Shown one piece after another: positions 23,799-31,874 of a stretch of 33,952 nt of DNA. This DNA comes from SVQP01 sp045603085 (GTDB lineage Bacteria; Bacillota; Clostridia; Oscillospirales; CAG-272). The stretch is from NCBI GenBank assembly GCA_045603085.1, contig JAZULL010000139.1:1-33952 (forward strand), read 5' to 3'. A model generated the notes under the pieces. The model did no database searches and was not told where the DNA came from. It saw only the letters and a program-made list of their open reading frames with translations. Within the stretch, counting starts at the first letter, position 1, and each line of letters starts with the position of its first letter. The translations under genes and the position numbers were made by a program.

Positions 23799-25184
23799 AT
23801 GTCCGAATCCAAAAAAGATCTTCTTTGCTACAAAAAGACCAACTTCTACGAGGTTGCCACTCCCGAGCAGATAAAGGCTGCTTACGACTACTGCGTGGAC
23901 TACGCCAAGTACCTTGACGCTTCCAAGACCGAGCGAGAGGCTGTGACCACCTCGATCGCCATGGCCGAGGCTCACGGCTACGTTCCCTACACCTTTGGTA
24001 TGGAGCTGCAGGTTGGCGGCAAGTATTACTATAACAACCGCGGCCGCGCGCTGTTCTTGTTCCGCATCGGCACAGCACCCGTAGCAGACGGCATCCGCAT
24101 CTGCGCCGCGCACATCGACTCCCCCAGAATTGACCTTAAGCAGAATCCTCTTTACGAGGACGGCGGCTTTGGCTTCTTCAAGACCCGTTACTACGGCGGC
24201 ATCCGCAAGTATCAGTGGGTTGCCACTCCCCTGGCTCTGCACGGCGTTGTGATCAAGCAGGACGGCGAGACCGTCAAGATCACCATCGGCGAGGATGAAT
24301 CCGACCCTGTTCTTTACATCAACGATCTGCTCCCTCACCTGGGGCAGAATCAGAATACCCAGCCCTTGGGCACCGCCATTCCCGCAGAGAACCTCAACAT
24401 CCTGCTGGGCTCCAGACCCTTGGAGGGTGAAGAGTCCGACAAGATCAAGATGAATATTCTGAGTCTGCTCTACGAAAAGTACGGCATTGTGGAGGCGGAC
24501 TTCCTGTCGGCCGATCTGTCCCTCGTTCCCGCTGCCAAGGCACGTGACGTGGGTCTGGACCGCTCGCTGATCGGCTCTTACGGTCACGACGACAGAGTTT
24601 GCGCATACCCCGCTATGACCGCGCTGTTTGAGTCCGACGCTTCTCCCTTTACCAACATGGTCATTCTGGCCGACAAGGAGGAGATCGGCTCTGACGGTGA
24701 CACCGGTATGCAGTGCGAGCTGATCCTGGATCTGCTTTATGAGATCGCGCATGCATTTGGCGCAAATTTCGGTCTGATGAAGGCCAACTCTATGTGTCTG
24801 TCCGCAGACGTCACCGCTTGCTTTGACCCCAACTTCCCCGAGGTATTCGACGGCAAGAACGTTTCCCGCATCAACTGTGGCGTTGCCATGACCAAGTACA
24901 CCGGTCACGGCGGCAAGGTTGCCACCAACGATGCAAGTGCCGAGCTGATCGCCTTTATCCGCCGCATTATGGCAAAGGGCGAGGTGATCTGGCAGGCAGG
25001 CGACATGGGTAAGAACGACCTTGGCGGCGGCGGTACCGTTGCAAAGTATATCTCCAAGCACAACATTCCCACCGTGGACATGGGTGTTCCCGTGATCGCA
25101 ATGCACTCTCCCTTTGAGATCGTTTCCAAGGCAGACGTTTACACCGCGCACAAGGCTTTCCACGCCTTCTACAATCTTGACTGA
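23799..25184 (+). CDS. M18 family zinc aminopeptidase
   Basis: This cytoplasmic metallo-aminopeptidase of the aspartyl aminopeptidase family removes N-terminal residues, often acidic ones, from peptides as a dodecamer. Metal ligands and catalytic residues are visible in CAAHIDSPRIDLKQNPLYED, LADKEEIGSDGDTGMQ and the C-terminal PVIAMHSPFEIVSKADVYTA. The 461-aa length is normal. The start at 23799 (MSESKK) is five bases after GGAGG; the earlier in-frame ATG at 23787 overlaps the hairpin and the ribosome binding site. Its stop overlaps the prfA start by one base. Confidence 0.95.
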   Translation: MSESKKDLLCYKKTNFYEVATPEQIKAAYDYCVDYAKYLDASKTEREAVTTSIAMAEAHGYVPYTFGMELQVGGKYYYNNRGRALFLFRIGTAPVADGIRICAAHIDSPRIDLKQNPLYEDGGFGFFKTRYYGGIRKYQWVATPLALHGVVIKQDGETVKITIGEDESDPVLYINDLLPHLGQNQNTQPLGTAIPAENLNILLGSRPLEGEESDKIKMNILSLLYEKYGIVEADFLSADLSLVPAAKARDVGLDRSLIGSYGHDDRVCAYPAMTALFESDASPFTNMVILADKEEIGSDGDTGMQCELILDLLYEIAHAFGANFGLMKANSMCLSADVTACFDPNFPEVFDGKNVSRINCGVAMTKYTGHGGKVATNDASAELIAFIRRIMAKGEVIWQAGDMGKNDLGGGGTVAKYISKHNIPTVDMGVPVIAMHSPFEIVSKADVYTAHKAFHAFYNLD

Positions 25185-26251
25185 TGCTGCACAAGCTGCA
25201 AGAGCTGCACGATAAATATCTGGCTATGGAGGCACGGATGTCCGACCCTTCCGTGCTCAGTGACCCCGCCGCTTACTCCGCGCTGATGCGCGAATACAAA
25301 AAGCTGACCCCCATTATGGAGGCCTATGCCGCTTATCTGCGCGCCGAGCAGGATATTGCCGACGCGCTGGAGCTGGCAGACTCGGGAGACGCCGAGCTCA
25401 AGGCGCTGGCACAGGAGGAGCTCTCGGCCGCCAAGCAGGCCAAGGCCGAGCTGGAGGACCGGCTCAGGCTTCTGCTTCGTCCGCGCAACCCCAACGAGGG
25501 CAAGAATCTCATTGTGGAGATCCGCGCCTGCGCGGGTGGCGAGGAGGCCGCGCTGTTTGCGGGCGTGCTGTACCGCATGTACTGCATGTACTGCGCAAAG
25601 CAAGGCTTCGACGTCTCCCCTATCCACTCCAATCCCACCGATCTTGGCGGCTTTCGCGAGATCACCTTTATGGTCAAGGGCGACGAGGCCTGGTCGCACT
25701 TCCGCTTTGAGTCGGGCGTGCACCGCGTACAGCGCGTACCCGAAACAGAGTCGCAGGGTCGTATTCAAACCTCAACCGCATCGGTGGCGGTACTGACCGA
25801 GGCTGACGAGGTGGAGGTCGAGATCAAGGACTCGGATCTGGTGTTTGAATCCTGCAAATCCAGCGGTGCGGGCGGTCAGCACATCAACAAGACCGAATCG
25901 GCCGTGAGATTGACTCACAAGCCCTCGGGCATTGTGATCGAATGCGACCAGGAAAGATCGCAGTTCCAGAACAAGGCCAAGGCGCTGATGCTGCTTCGCA
26001 CCATGCTCTACGACCAAAAATGCCGCGAGCAGAACGAAAAGATCGCCGCGGACCGCAAAGGTCAGGTTGGCACGGGCGACCGCAGCGAAAAGATCCGCAC
26101 CTACAACTATCCGCAATCCCGCGTCACCGACCACCGCATCGGTGTTTCGGTCTACAACATCGACGCCTTTGTGGACGGCGACATGACCCCCATCATCCAG
26201 CCGCTGATGACCGCGCAGGCAGCGCTTGACCTGCAGAACAGCAACGGCTAA
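25184..26251 (+). CDS. prfA: Peptide chain release factor 1
   Basis: RF1 recognises UAA and UAG in the ribosomal A site and triggers peptide release. The catalytic GGQ is in SGAGGQHINKTESAVRLTH. The stop-codon-reading PxT tripeptide is in HRVQRVPETESQGR (here PET), which marks it as RF1 rather than the SPF-bearing RF2. The 355-aa length is typical. The start overlaps the M18 stop (TGATG). The glutamine methyltransferase prmC that often follows prfA is absent; tsaC comes next, which keeps the usual prfA/tsaC neighbourhood of Bacillota. Confidence 0.97.
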   Translation: MLHKLQELHDKYLAMEARMSDPSVLSDPAAYSALMREYKKLTPIMEAYAAYLRAEQDIADALELADSGDAELKALAQEELSAAKQAKAELEDRLRLLLRPRNPNEGKNLIVEIRACAGGEEAALFAGVLYRMYCMYCAKQGFDVSPIHSNPTDLGGFREITFMVKGDEAWSHFRFESGVHRVQRVPETESQGRIQTSTASVAVLTEADEVEVEIKDSDLVFESCKSSGAGGQHINKTESAVRLTHKPSGIVIECDQERSQFQNKAKALMLLRTMLYDQKCREQNEKIAADRKGQVGTGDRSEKIRTYNYPQSRVTDHRIGVSVYNIDAFVDGDMTPIIQPLMTAQAALDLQNSNG

Positions 26252-26281
26252 GACAACTAAGACGATTAAAAGAGGTTTCTT

Positions 26282-27331
26282 TTGAACACACAGATTTTTA
26301 CGATACAAGATCCCGCATACGCCGCGGAGCAGCTCCGTGCGGCAGGCGAGATCATCCGTGCGGGCGGCTTGGTGGCACTTCCCACCGAGACGGTTTACGG
26401 CCTTGGCGGTGACGGCACAAATCCCGATGCCGCCGCCAAGATCTATGCCGCAAAGGGTCGTCCCTCGGACAATCCTCTGATCATTCATATAGCCGACCCC
26501 GCCGATGCCGCGCTTTACGCGTATACGACACCGCTCTACGACGCACTTGCCGCAGCATTTATGCCGGGACCCTTGACCGTGATCATGCCCAAACGCGACG
26601 TCGTACCCGCATCGGTGACGGGCGGGCTGGATTCTGTAGCGGTTCGCTGTCCCTCGCACCCCGTGGCACAAGCGCTCATCCGTGCCGCCGGCACCTGCAT
26701 AGCCGCGCCGAGTGCCAATCTCTCGGGCAAGCCCTCGCCTACCGATGCTTTGGCCGTCATACAGGATCTTTCGGGCAAGGTGGACGTCATCATCGACGGC
26801 GGAGAATGTGAGATCGGTCTGGAATCCACCATCGTCAAAATTCTCGAGGATGCGCAAGGTCAGCCGTATCTGACCCTGCTTCGCCCGGGTGCCGTCACCT
26901 ACGACGCACTTTGCTGTGTCTGCCCGCACGTGGAAATTGCTCCCGCGGTGGTGGGCAAGCTGGCCGAGAATGAGCGTCCGCTCTCTCCCGGCATGAAATA
27001 CCGCCATTACGCGCCAACAGCCCCTCTTGTGCTGCTGGACGGAAAGGATGGCGACGTGCTGGCGTTTTTGCAAAGCGAGCAAAAATCCCGCACTTGTACG
27101 GTACTGTGTTACGACGAGGAGGCAGAATCCCTCGCAGGCGGCGCGCTTGTACCGATCGGGGCACGCGACGATCTGGAAACACAAGCCAAGCGTCTGTTCG
27201 CCGCCTTGCGCGAGGCAGACGCCACGGGGGCTGAGATCATCTACGCGCACCTGCCCCCCATGCACGGCCTCGGTCTTGCGCTCTACAATCGCATGATCCG
27301 TGCCGCGGCACATACGGTTTTGAAAATATAA
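26282..27331 (+). CDS. tsaC: L-threonylcarbamoyladenylate synthase (TsaC/Sua5)
   Basis: The enzyme makes threonylcarbamoyl-AMP from threonine, bicarbonate and ATP, the first step of t6A37 modification of ANN-decoding tRNAs. The N-terminal YrdC-like domain shows GGLVALPTETVYGLGGDG, the KGRPSDNPLIIHI basic/SxxN motif and SANLSGKPSPT. The C-terminal 140 residues form the extra Sua5 domain, so this is the long form (349 aa) typical of Bacillota. The start is TTG, with GAGG seven bases upstream; no better ATG lies nearby. Confidence 0.95.
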   Translation: MNTQIFTIQDPAYAAEQLRAAGEIIRAGGLVALPTETVYGLGGDGTNPDAAAKIYAAKGRPSDNPLIIHIADPADAALYAYTTPLYDALAAAFMPGPLTVIMPKRDVVPASVTGGLDSVAVRCPSHPVAQALIRAAGTCIAAPSANLSGKPSPTDALAVIQDLSGKVDVIIDGGECEIGLESTIVKILEDAQGQPYLTLLRPGAVTYDALCCVCPHVEIAPAVVGKLAENERPLSPGMKYRHYAPTAPLVLLDGKDGDVLAFLQSEQKSRTCTVLCYDEEAESLAGGALVPIGARDDLETQAKRLFAALREADATGAEIIYAHLPPMHGLGLALYNRMIRAAAHTVLKI

Positions 27332-27348
27332 AGTAAGGATATAGATAA

Positions 27349-29562
27349 ATGGCAAAGAAAACAACCAAAGACAAAAAGGCGACTGAAAAAATCGAATACG
27401 CGCCCATACGTCCCCAGCCGATTACCGAAACCATTGAGAAAAACTACATGCCCTACGTTATGAGCGTCATCATCTCGCGTGCAATTCCCGAGATCGACGG
27501 CTTCAAGCCTGCGCACCGCAAGCTGCTCTACACCATGTACAAGATGGGTCTATTGACCGGCGGGCGTACCAAGAGTACCAACGTCGTGGGTCGTACGCTG
27601 ACGCTCAACCCGCACGGTGATGCGGCGGTTTACGAAACCATGGTACGTCTGACCCGTGGCTACGAGGCGCTCCTGCACCCCTTTATCGACTCCAAGGGCT
27701 CGTTTGGTAAGCAGTATTCCTCGGACATGAAGTATGCGGCCTCGCGTTACACCGAGGTCAAGCTGGACAGCTTCTGCACCGAGCTTTTCACGGGTATCAA
27801 CAAGGATGCCGTGGATATGGTGGACAACTACGACGGTACGCTCAAGGAGCCCGTTCTGTTCCCCACCACCTTCCCCAACGTGCTGGTCACGCCCAACATG
27901 GGTATTGCGGTCGGTATGGCGTCCAATATCTGCTCTTTTAACTTGGCAGAGATCTGTGACGGCACCATCGCCCTGCTTAAAAAGCCCAATCTGCCCGTGG
28001 AGAAGCTGATGGAGATCATCAAGGCCCCCGATTTCTCGGGCGGCGGTCAGATCATCTATGATGCCGAGCAGTTCAAGAATATTTACTCGACCGGTCAAGG
28101 CTCTTTCCGCATCCGCTCGCGCTATATCTTTGATAAAACCAACAACTGCATTGACATTTTGCAGATTCCCTACTCCACCACCATTGAGCAGATCATGGAT
28201 AAGATCGCCGAGCTGGTCAAGTCCGGCAAGGTCAAGGAGATCACCGACTTCCGTGACGAGATCGACCTCTCGGGCTTTAAGCTGACCATTGACATCCGCA
28301 AGGGCACAGACCCCGACAAGCTCATGGCAAGGCTTTTCAAGCTGACTCCCCTTGAGGACAGCTTCAAGTGCAACTTCAACGTGCTGGTAGACGGTGCGCC
28401 ACGTCAGATGGGTATTGCCGAGATCCTTGGCGAATGGATCAAGTTCCGTACCGTTTGCGTGCGCCGCGAGCTGACTTATGAGCTGAAGGAAAAGAGGGAT
28501 CAGCTGCACCTCCTCTTGGCGCTGGGCAAGATCCTGCTTGATATTGACAAGGCCATCCGCATCATCCGCCGCACCGAGAAGGAGGAGCAGGTTATCCCCA
28601 ACCTGATGGAAGGCTTTACCATTGATGAGATTCAGGCTGAGTACATTGCCAACATCAAGCTGCGCAACCTCAACAGACAGTATATTCTCAATAAGATCGC
28701 CGAGATCGAGGATCTCAAGCGCGAGATCGAGCACCTCGAGGAGCTGCTGGGCGACGAATTCAAGATCAAGGCCTATATTGCAAACCAGCTCAACGACATC
28801 AAGAAAAAGTACGGTCAACCCAGAAAATCGCAGATCATTCAGGCAGACAACGTACCCGTGTTCGAGGAGCCCAAGGTAGAATCCTACCCCGTTTATCTGG
28901 TGCTTTCCAAGGAGGGCTACCTCAAAAAGATCACCATGCGCTCCCTGCAGGGTAACGACGAGCAGAAGTTCAAGGACGGCGACAGTCTTCTGACTGCGTT
29001 CAATGCCGACAACGCCGACGAGCTGACCTTCTTTACCGACAAATGCAAGGTGTTCAAGTGCAAGGTGGACGATATTGAAACCACCAAGGCGTCTCTGCTG
29101 GGCGAATTTGTCCCCGCAAAGCTTGGCATGGATGCAGGCGAGAAGCCTATGTACGTTACCACGCAGGCAGGCTACCCTGCCGGCACCAATATGGTGTTCA
29201 TCTTCGAGAATGGCAAGGGCGTGCGCGTACCGGTCACGGCTTATGAGACCAAGGCTGTGCGCCGCAAGCTGACCGGTGCCTACTCGGATGCCTCCCCCGT
29301 GGTGGCCATCCTGGACGATACCGACAAAAAGCCGCGTGACATCATGCTGATCTCCTCGGACAACCGCGCCATTGTGATCAAGACCGCGCTCATTCCTCAA
29401 AAGGCCACCCGTACCTCCTCGGGTGTCACGCTGATGACGCTCAAGAAGGGGCAGACCGTGACCGCGGTGCAGGTCGACGTGGAGGATAGCAAGGGCTACA
29501 AGAAGACCAAGATTCCCGCTACCGGCGTGCCGCTGGTTGGCGAGCAACTCAAAATTGATTGA
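27349..29562 (+). CDS. Type IIA topoisomerase A subunit (ParC/GyrA-like, 737 aa)
   Basis: This is the DNA breakage-reunion subunit of a type IIA topoisomerase. The active-site tyrosine is Y134 in AASRYTE. The winged-helix region has DGFKPAHRKLL and NPHGDAAVYETM, followed by the tower and coiled-coil domains and a short C-terminal beta domain. The gyrase-defining GyrA box (QRRGGKG-type) is missing, and the protein is about 100 residues shorter than GyrA, which favours a topoisomerase IV-like decatenase. The QRDR positions usually Ser and Asp/Glu are Ala92 and Glu96. A lysine-rich N-terminal extension of about 15 residues precedes the fold. The ATPase partner is not adjacent. The start follows tsaC by 17 bases with a weak AAGGA. 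Confidence 0.93.
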   Translation: MAKKTTKDKKATEKIEYAPIRPQPITETIEKNYMPYVMSVIISRAIPEIDGFKPAHRKLLYTMYKMGLLTGGRTKSTNVVGRTLTLNPHGDAAVYETMVRLTRGYEALLHPFIDSKGSFGKQYSSDMKYAASRYTEVKLDSFCTELFTGINKDAVDMVDNYDGTLKEPVLFPTTFPNVLVTPNMGIAVGMASNICSFNLAEICDGTIALLKKPNLPVEKLMEIIKAPDFSGGGQIIYDAEQFKNIYSTGQGSFRIRSRYIFDKTNNCIDILQIPYSTTIEQIMDKIAELVKSGKVKEITDFRDEIDLSGFKLTIDIRKGTDPDKLMARLFKLTPLEDSFKCNFNVLVDGAPRQMGIAEILGEWIKFRTVCVRRELTYELKEKRDQLHLLLALGKILLDIDKAIRIIRRTEKEEQVIPNLMEGFTIDEIQAEYIANIKLRNLNRQYILNKIAEIEDLKREIEHLEELLGDEFKIKAYIANQLNDIKKKYGQPRKSQIIQADNVPVFEEPKVESYPVYLVLSKEGYLKKITMRSLQGNDEQKFKDGDSLLTAFNADNADELTFFTDKCKVFKCKVDDIETTKASLLGEFVPAKLGMDAGEKPMYVTTQAGYPAGTNMVFIFENGKGVRVPVTAYETKAVRRKLTGAYSDASPVVAILDDTDKKPRDIMLISSDNRAIVIKTALIPQKATRTSSGVTLMTLKKGQTVTAVQVDVEDSKGYKKTKIPATGVPLVGEQLKID

Positions 29563-29594
29563 TGCGCCAACAAAGACGCTGAAAGGAAACCGCT

Positions 29595-29711
29595 ATGAAA
29601 AATAATACCAAGCTGATTGCCAGAATCATGGCAGGCGCGCTTGCCGCGCTGATGGTGCTGGGCACGGTCACCATGACCATCATGTACTTCCTGGCAGAGC
29701 ATGCGCATTGA
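29595..29711 (+). CDS. Small single-pass membrane peptide (38 aa)
   Basis: This 38-residue ORF opens MKNNTKLIARIMAGALAALM and ends in FLAEHAH. One hydrophobic helix (about residues 8-33) lies between a basic N-terminus and a histidine-bearing tail, predicting an inner-membrane peptide with the N-terminus inside. AAAGGA lies eight bases before the ATG. It follows the topoisomerase gene by 32 bases and ends 21 bases before the terminator stem, so it is probably the last gene of the M18-prfA-tsaC operon. Codon use matches its neighbours. Function unknown. Confidence 0.65.
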   Translation: MKNNTKLIARIMAGALAALMVLGTVTMTIMYFLAEHAH

Positions 29712-29732
29712 TTGCATTGCGTTGCGTAAAAT

Positions 29733-29766
29733 AAAGAAACCGCCAACGGCTGTTGGCGGTTTCTTT
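29733..29766. terminator. Bidirectional terminator
   Basis: AAAGAAACCGCCAAC (29733-29747) and GTTGGCGGTTTCTTT (29752-29766) form a 15-bp stem with a four-base loop. It serves the plus-strand topoisomerase operon and the convergent GNAT operon, whose last stop codon overlaps it. Confidence 0.85.
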
Positions 29767-30220
29767 ACGTCTTGTGAATATACATTCTGGAGGGCTGCTC
29801 CTCGCCGTCCCCCATGGCGTGGCAGTAAAACTCCCAACCGTAGCGCTCGTAAAACGAATCGTGGTCGGTCAGCAGGTAGAGCGTATCAATGCCGCGCGCC
29901 TTCATGTCGCGGCAGACAAACTCAAGCAGCGCGCCCGCAATGCCCTGCCCGCGGCAATCGGGCTCGGTGTAGACCGCGCAAACGTTGGGAGAGAGGTCGG
30001 GACGGTCGTGAAAGTCGTTTGCGATCACACCAAGGCCGCCCACAATGCGCGCACCGTCCATGGCCACGTACCACGACGGCACAGCGTTGCCACTCTCAAT
30101 GGCATCCTGCATGCTTTCCAGATATGCTTCAAGGGGCACGCCCCATTTTTGGTGAAACCAGAGAGCCATTTGCTCCTTTTTTTCGGGTTTGTCGATCAGA
30201 CGGATGATTTGATAGTTCAT
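29765..30220 (-). CDS. GNAT family N-acetyltransferase (151 aa)
   Basis: The protein has the acetyl-CoA-binding fold of the GNAT family: core strand VYTEPDCRGQGIAGALLEFV with the pyrophosphate loop R90-GQGIAG, preceded by the IVGGLGVIANDF strands and followed by DSFYERYGWEF, a typical GNAT C-terminal motif. It probably acetylates an amine on a small molecule or protein; the acceptor cannot be predicted. GAGG lies six bases before the ATG. It is the last gene of the SDR-AlkD remnant-GNAT operon. Confidence 0.9.
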   Translation of the reverse strand: MNYQIIRLIDKPEKKEQMALWFHQKWGVPLEAYLESMQDAIESGNAVPSWYVAMDGARIVGGLGVIANDFHDRPDLSPNVCAVYTEPDCRGQGIAGALLEFVCRDMKARGIDTLYLLTDHDSFYERYGWEFYCHAMGDGEEQPSRMYIHKT

Positions 30221-30223
30221 TTT

Positions 30224-30451
30224 TTACCTCAACGTCCGCAGATACGCCTTTTGCTCGGGCGTGATGCGGTAGCTTTCATATTCCTCACTCTGCACAGCCG
30301 CGACGCGCGAAAGGTGCTTTGCATATTGGCGCAGCTGCGGCACGCGCACACCGATCACAAGATCGGGAGCAAGCGTGGGCACAAGGCTTGCCGAAAAGGC
30401 TTGATAGGCCTTGTCCTGCATGGCAAACAGGTCTTTTTGTATCTCAGTCAT
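30224..30451 (-). pseudogene. Internally deleted AlkD-family DNA glycosylase remnant (75 aa)
   Basis: Residues 1-47 (MTEIQKDLFAMQDKAYQAFS, then PTLAPDLVIGVRVPQLRQYAK) match the N-terminal helices of AlkD-type alkylpurine glycosylases, which are HEAT-like proteins of about 230 residues. Residues 58-75 (YESYRITPEQKAYLRTLR) look like the usual C-terminal end. The middle, about 150 residues including the catalytic aspartate and DNA-binding helices, is missing while the frame stays open. The start at 30451 (MTEIQK) lies one base after the SDR stop, with GGGGAAG upstream. A non-catalytic small protein cannot be excluded, but a decayed gene fits better. Confidence 0.6.
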
Positions 30452-30452
30452 A

Positions 30453-31343
30453 TCAGCACTTCCCCATCTGACGGCAAAGGTCAAGGTACACCTGCTCGGC
30501 CATCTTGGCGATGAAGATGCGCTCCCGATCGTCGCAGGTGGTCAGGCGGCGCTTATGCGGCAGCCCCCACACATCAAAGAGCCTCGGGCCGATCCATTCG
30601 CAAGAGTCCGTGGGCTCGAACACGCCGCGCAAAATGGAAAGGCAAGCGCGCCTCGGGTGCATAAAAATGACCTTCATGGGATATTTGATCAGCGCGTACA
30701 GCCATTTCGGATAGTGCGCGGTGATGCCGGTCACGGCAATGCCGGGATGGGTGACGGCCAGCGTGACGTCCTCTCTGTCCGAGAACAGGTTGTATACGGA
30801 GAACATGAGGTGCCTTTTGGCGTTTCCGTACACCAGCGAGGCCTTTTTGCGCGTGCGGAAATCCACGTCGTCGGGGTCTGTTTTGGAATAGTTATGCGCA
30901 ATACTGCCCACAACCACCACTCTGCCCTGCCGCTCTGCCATATTCGGCAAAAGGCGTCGGATAAGATAATAGGGTGCGGCGCAGTTGATCTGAAACACGT
31001 TATCCAGCCCCGAGGAGGTGATAAATCGCGGCACGGCGTACGCACCCGCATTGCAGATCAGCACGTCAAGGGGCATGTCCGCCAGCTGCTGTGCGGCGGC
31101 GTCCACCGACCGCATATCGGCAAGATCCATTTGCACCCGACCAATCTCGGCCTGCGGATACCGGCCTTGCAAATGCGAGGTCAGCGCATCCATTTTATCA
31201 GGATTGCGATCCAACAGGATCAGACGCGCACCAAGAGCGGCCAGTCGCTCACAAAGCGCATATCCCAATCCCCCGGTCGAGCCGGAAATGGCTACGGTTT
31301 TGCCTGCAAGTGATTCGGTATTTTTCTCTGTCCGACGTCTCAT
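30453..31343 (-). CDS. Short-chain dehydrogenase/reductase (SDR)
   Basis: This NAD(P)-dependent classical-type SDR has the nucleotide-binding ISGSTGGLGYALCERLAALG, the NAG motif in VLICNAGAY, the active-site serine in VVVVGSIAH and the YxxxK pair in LVYGNAKRH. The C-terminal 60 residues extend past the catalytic core, as in retinol/protochlorophyllide-type SDRs; the substrate is unknown. The 296-aa product is counted from the ATG at 31343, which has GAGGAGAG upstream and lies downstream of the predicted promoter. The earlier in-frame ATG at 31376 overlaps the -10 box. Confidence 0.9.
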   Translation of the reverse strand: MRRRTEKNTESLAGKTVAISGSTGGLGYALCERLAALGARLILLDRNPDKMDALTSHLQGRYPQAEIGRVQMDLADMRSVDAAAQQLADMPLDVLICNAGAYAVPRFITSSGLDNVFQINCAAPYYLIRRLLPNMAERQGRVVVVGSIAHNYSKTDPDDVDFRTRKKASLVYGNAKRHLMFSVYNLFSDREDVTLAVTHPGIAVTGITAHYPKWLYALIKYPMKVIFMHPRRACLSILRGVFEPTDSCEWIGPRLFDVWGLPHKRRLTTCDDRERIFIAKMAEQVYLDLCRQMGKC

Positions 31344-31374
31344 GTGCGCTCTCTCCTCGATTTCGGTTTCTTTC

Positions 31375-31402
31375 ATTATACCATAAATCTTGATTTTTGC
31401 AA
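31375..31402 (-). promoter_or_regulatory. Promoter of the SDR operon
   Basis: On the minus strand TTGCAA (rc of 31397-31402) and TATAAT (rc of 31375-31380) are 16 bases apart. The -10 box is 31 bases upstream of the chosen SDR start and supports it. Confidence 0.6.
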
Positions 31403-31451
31403 GAACAAGAGAAAAAAAGTGAATATGCACAAAATTTTTTCGAAAAAACTA

Positions 31452-31480
31452 TTGACAAATCACAAACAGTATGGTATACT
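31452..31480 (+). promoter_or_regulatory. SigmaA promoter of the ylxM-ffh-rpsP-khpA operon
   Basis: TTGACA (31452-31457) and TATACT (31475-31480) are separated by 17 bases. The first gene starts 50 bases downstream. It diverges from the SDR promoter, with about 50 bases between the two -35 boxes. Confidence 0.85.
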
Positions 31481-31529
31481 CTGTAAAGTGTTTTGCTTTA
31501 CACAAGTTCATGCGTATGCGAGGATTATG

Positions 31530-31862
31530 ATGTTTGAGAAAAATCTGAATATCGCATATCTGTTGGAGTTTTACGGCGAGGTTCTGCCCGAGAGAAAGCG
31601 GACGGTCATGGAGTATTACTACCACGACGACCTCTCTCTTTCCGAGATTGCCGAGGAGATCGGCATTTCCAGGCAGGGCGTGCGCGACATTATCAAGAAA
31701 AGTGAGGAGGAGCTGTTCCACTATGAGCAGACCCTGCACTTGGCCGAGCGGTTCTTAAAGGCAAAACAGTATGCAGACCGTGCGCTTTCCCTCTGCCGCG
31801 AGCAGAACGTATCCGGAGAGATCTCCGAGAGCATTGAAAAGCTGCTGGAGTGTATGCAATAA
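31530..31862 (+). CDS. ylxM: YlxM family DNA-binding/SRP-associated regulator
   Basis: YlxM is a small helix-turn-helix protein encoded before ffh in most Bacillota and reported to modulate the signal recognition particle in Streptococcus. The sigma-region-4-like fold is clear: NLNIAYLLEFYGEVLPERKR, then LSLSEIAEEIGISRQGVRDI, then a charged helix. The 110-aa length is normal. Two adjacent in-frame ATGs (31527, 31530) are possible. The second is preferred because GCGAGG lies six bases upstream. ffh follows after 12 bases. Confidence 0.93.
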   Translation: MFEKNLNIAYLLEFYGEVLPERKRTVMEYYYHDDLSLSEIAEEIGISRQGVRDIIKKSEEELFHYEQTLHLAERFLKAKQYADRALSLCREQNVSGEISESIEKLLECMQ

Positions 31863-31874
31863 GGAGGTAAACTT

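Noticed and set aside
27550..29547. Long minus-strand ORF (665 aa) opposite the topoisomerase gene
   Set aside because: It is a shadow of a conserved type IIA topoisomerase subunit.
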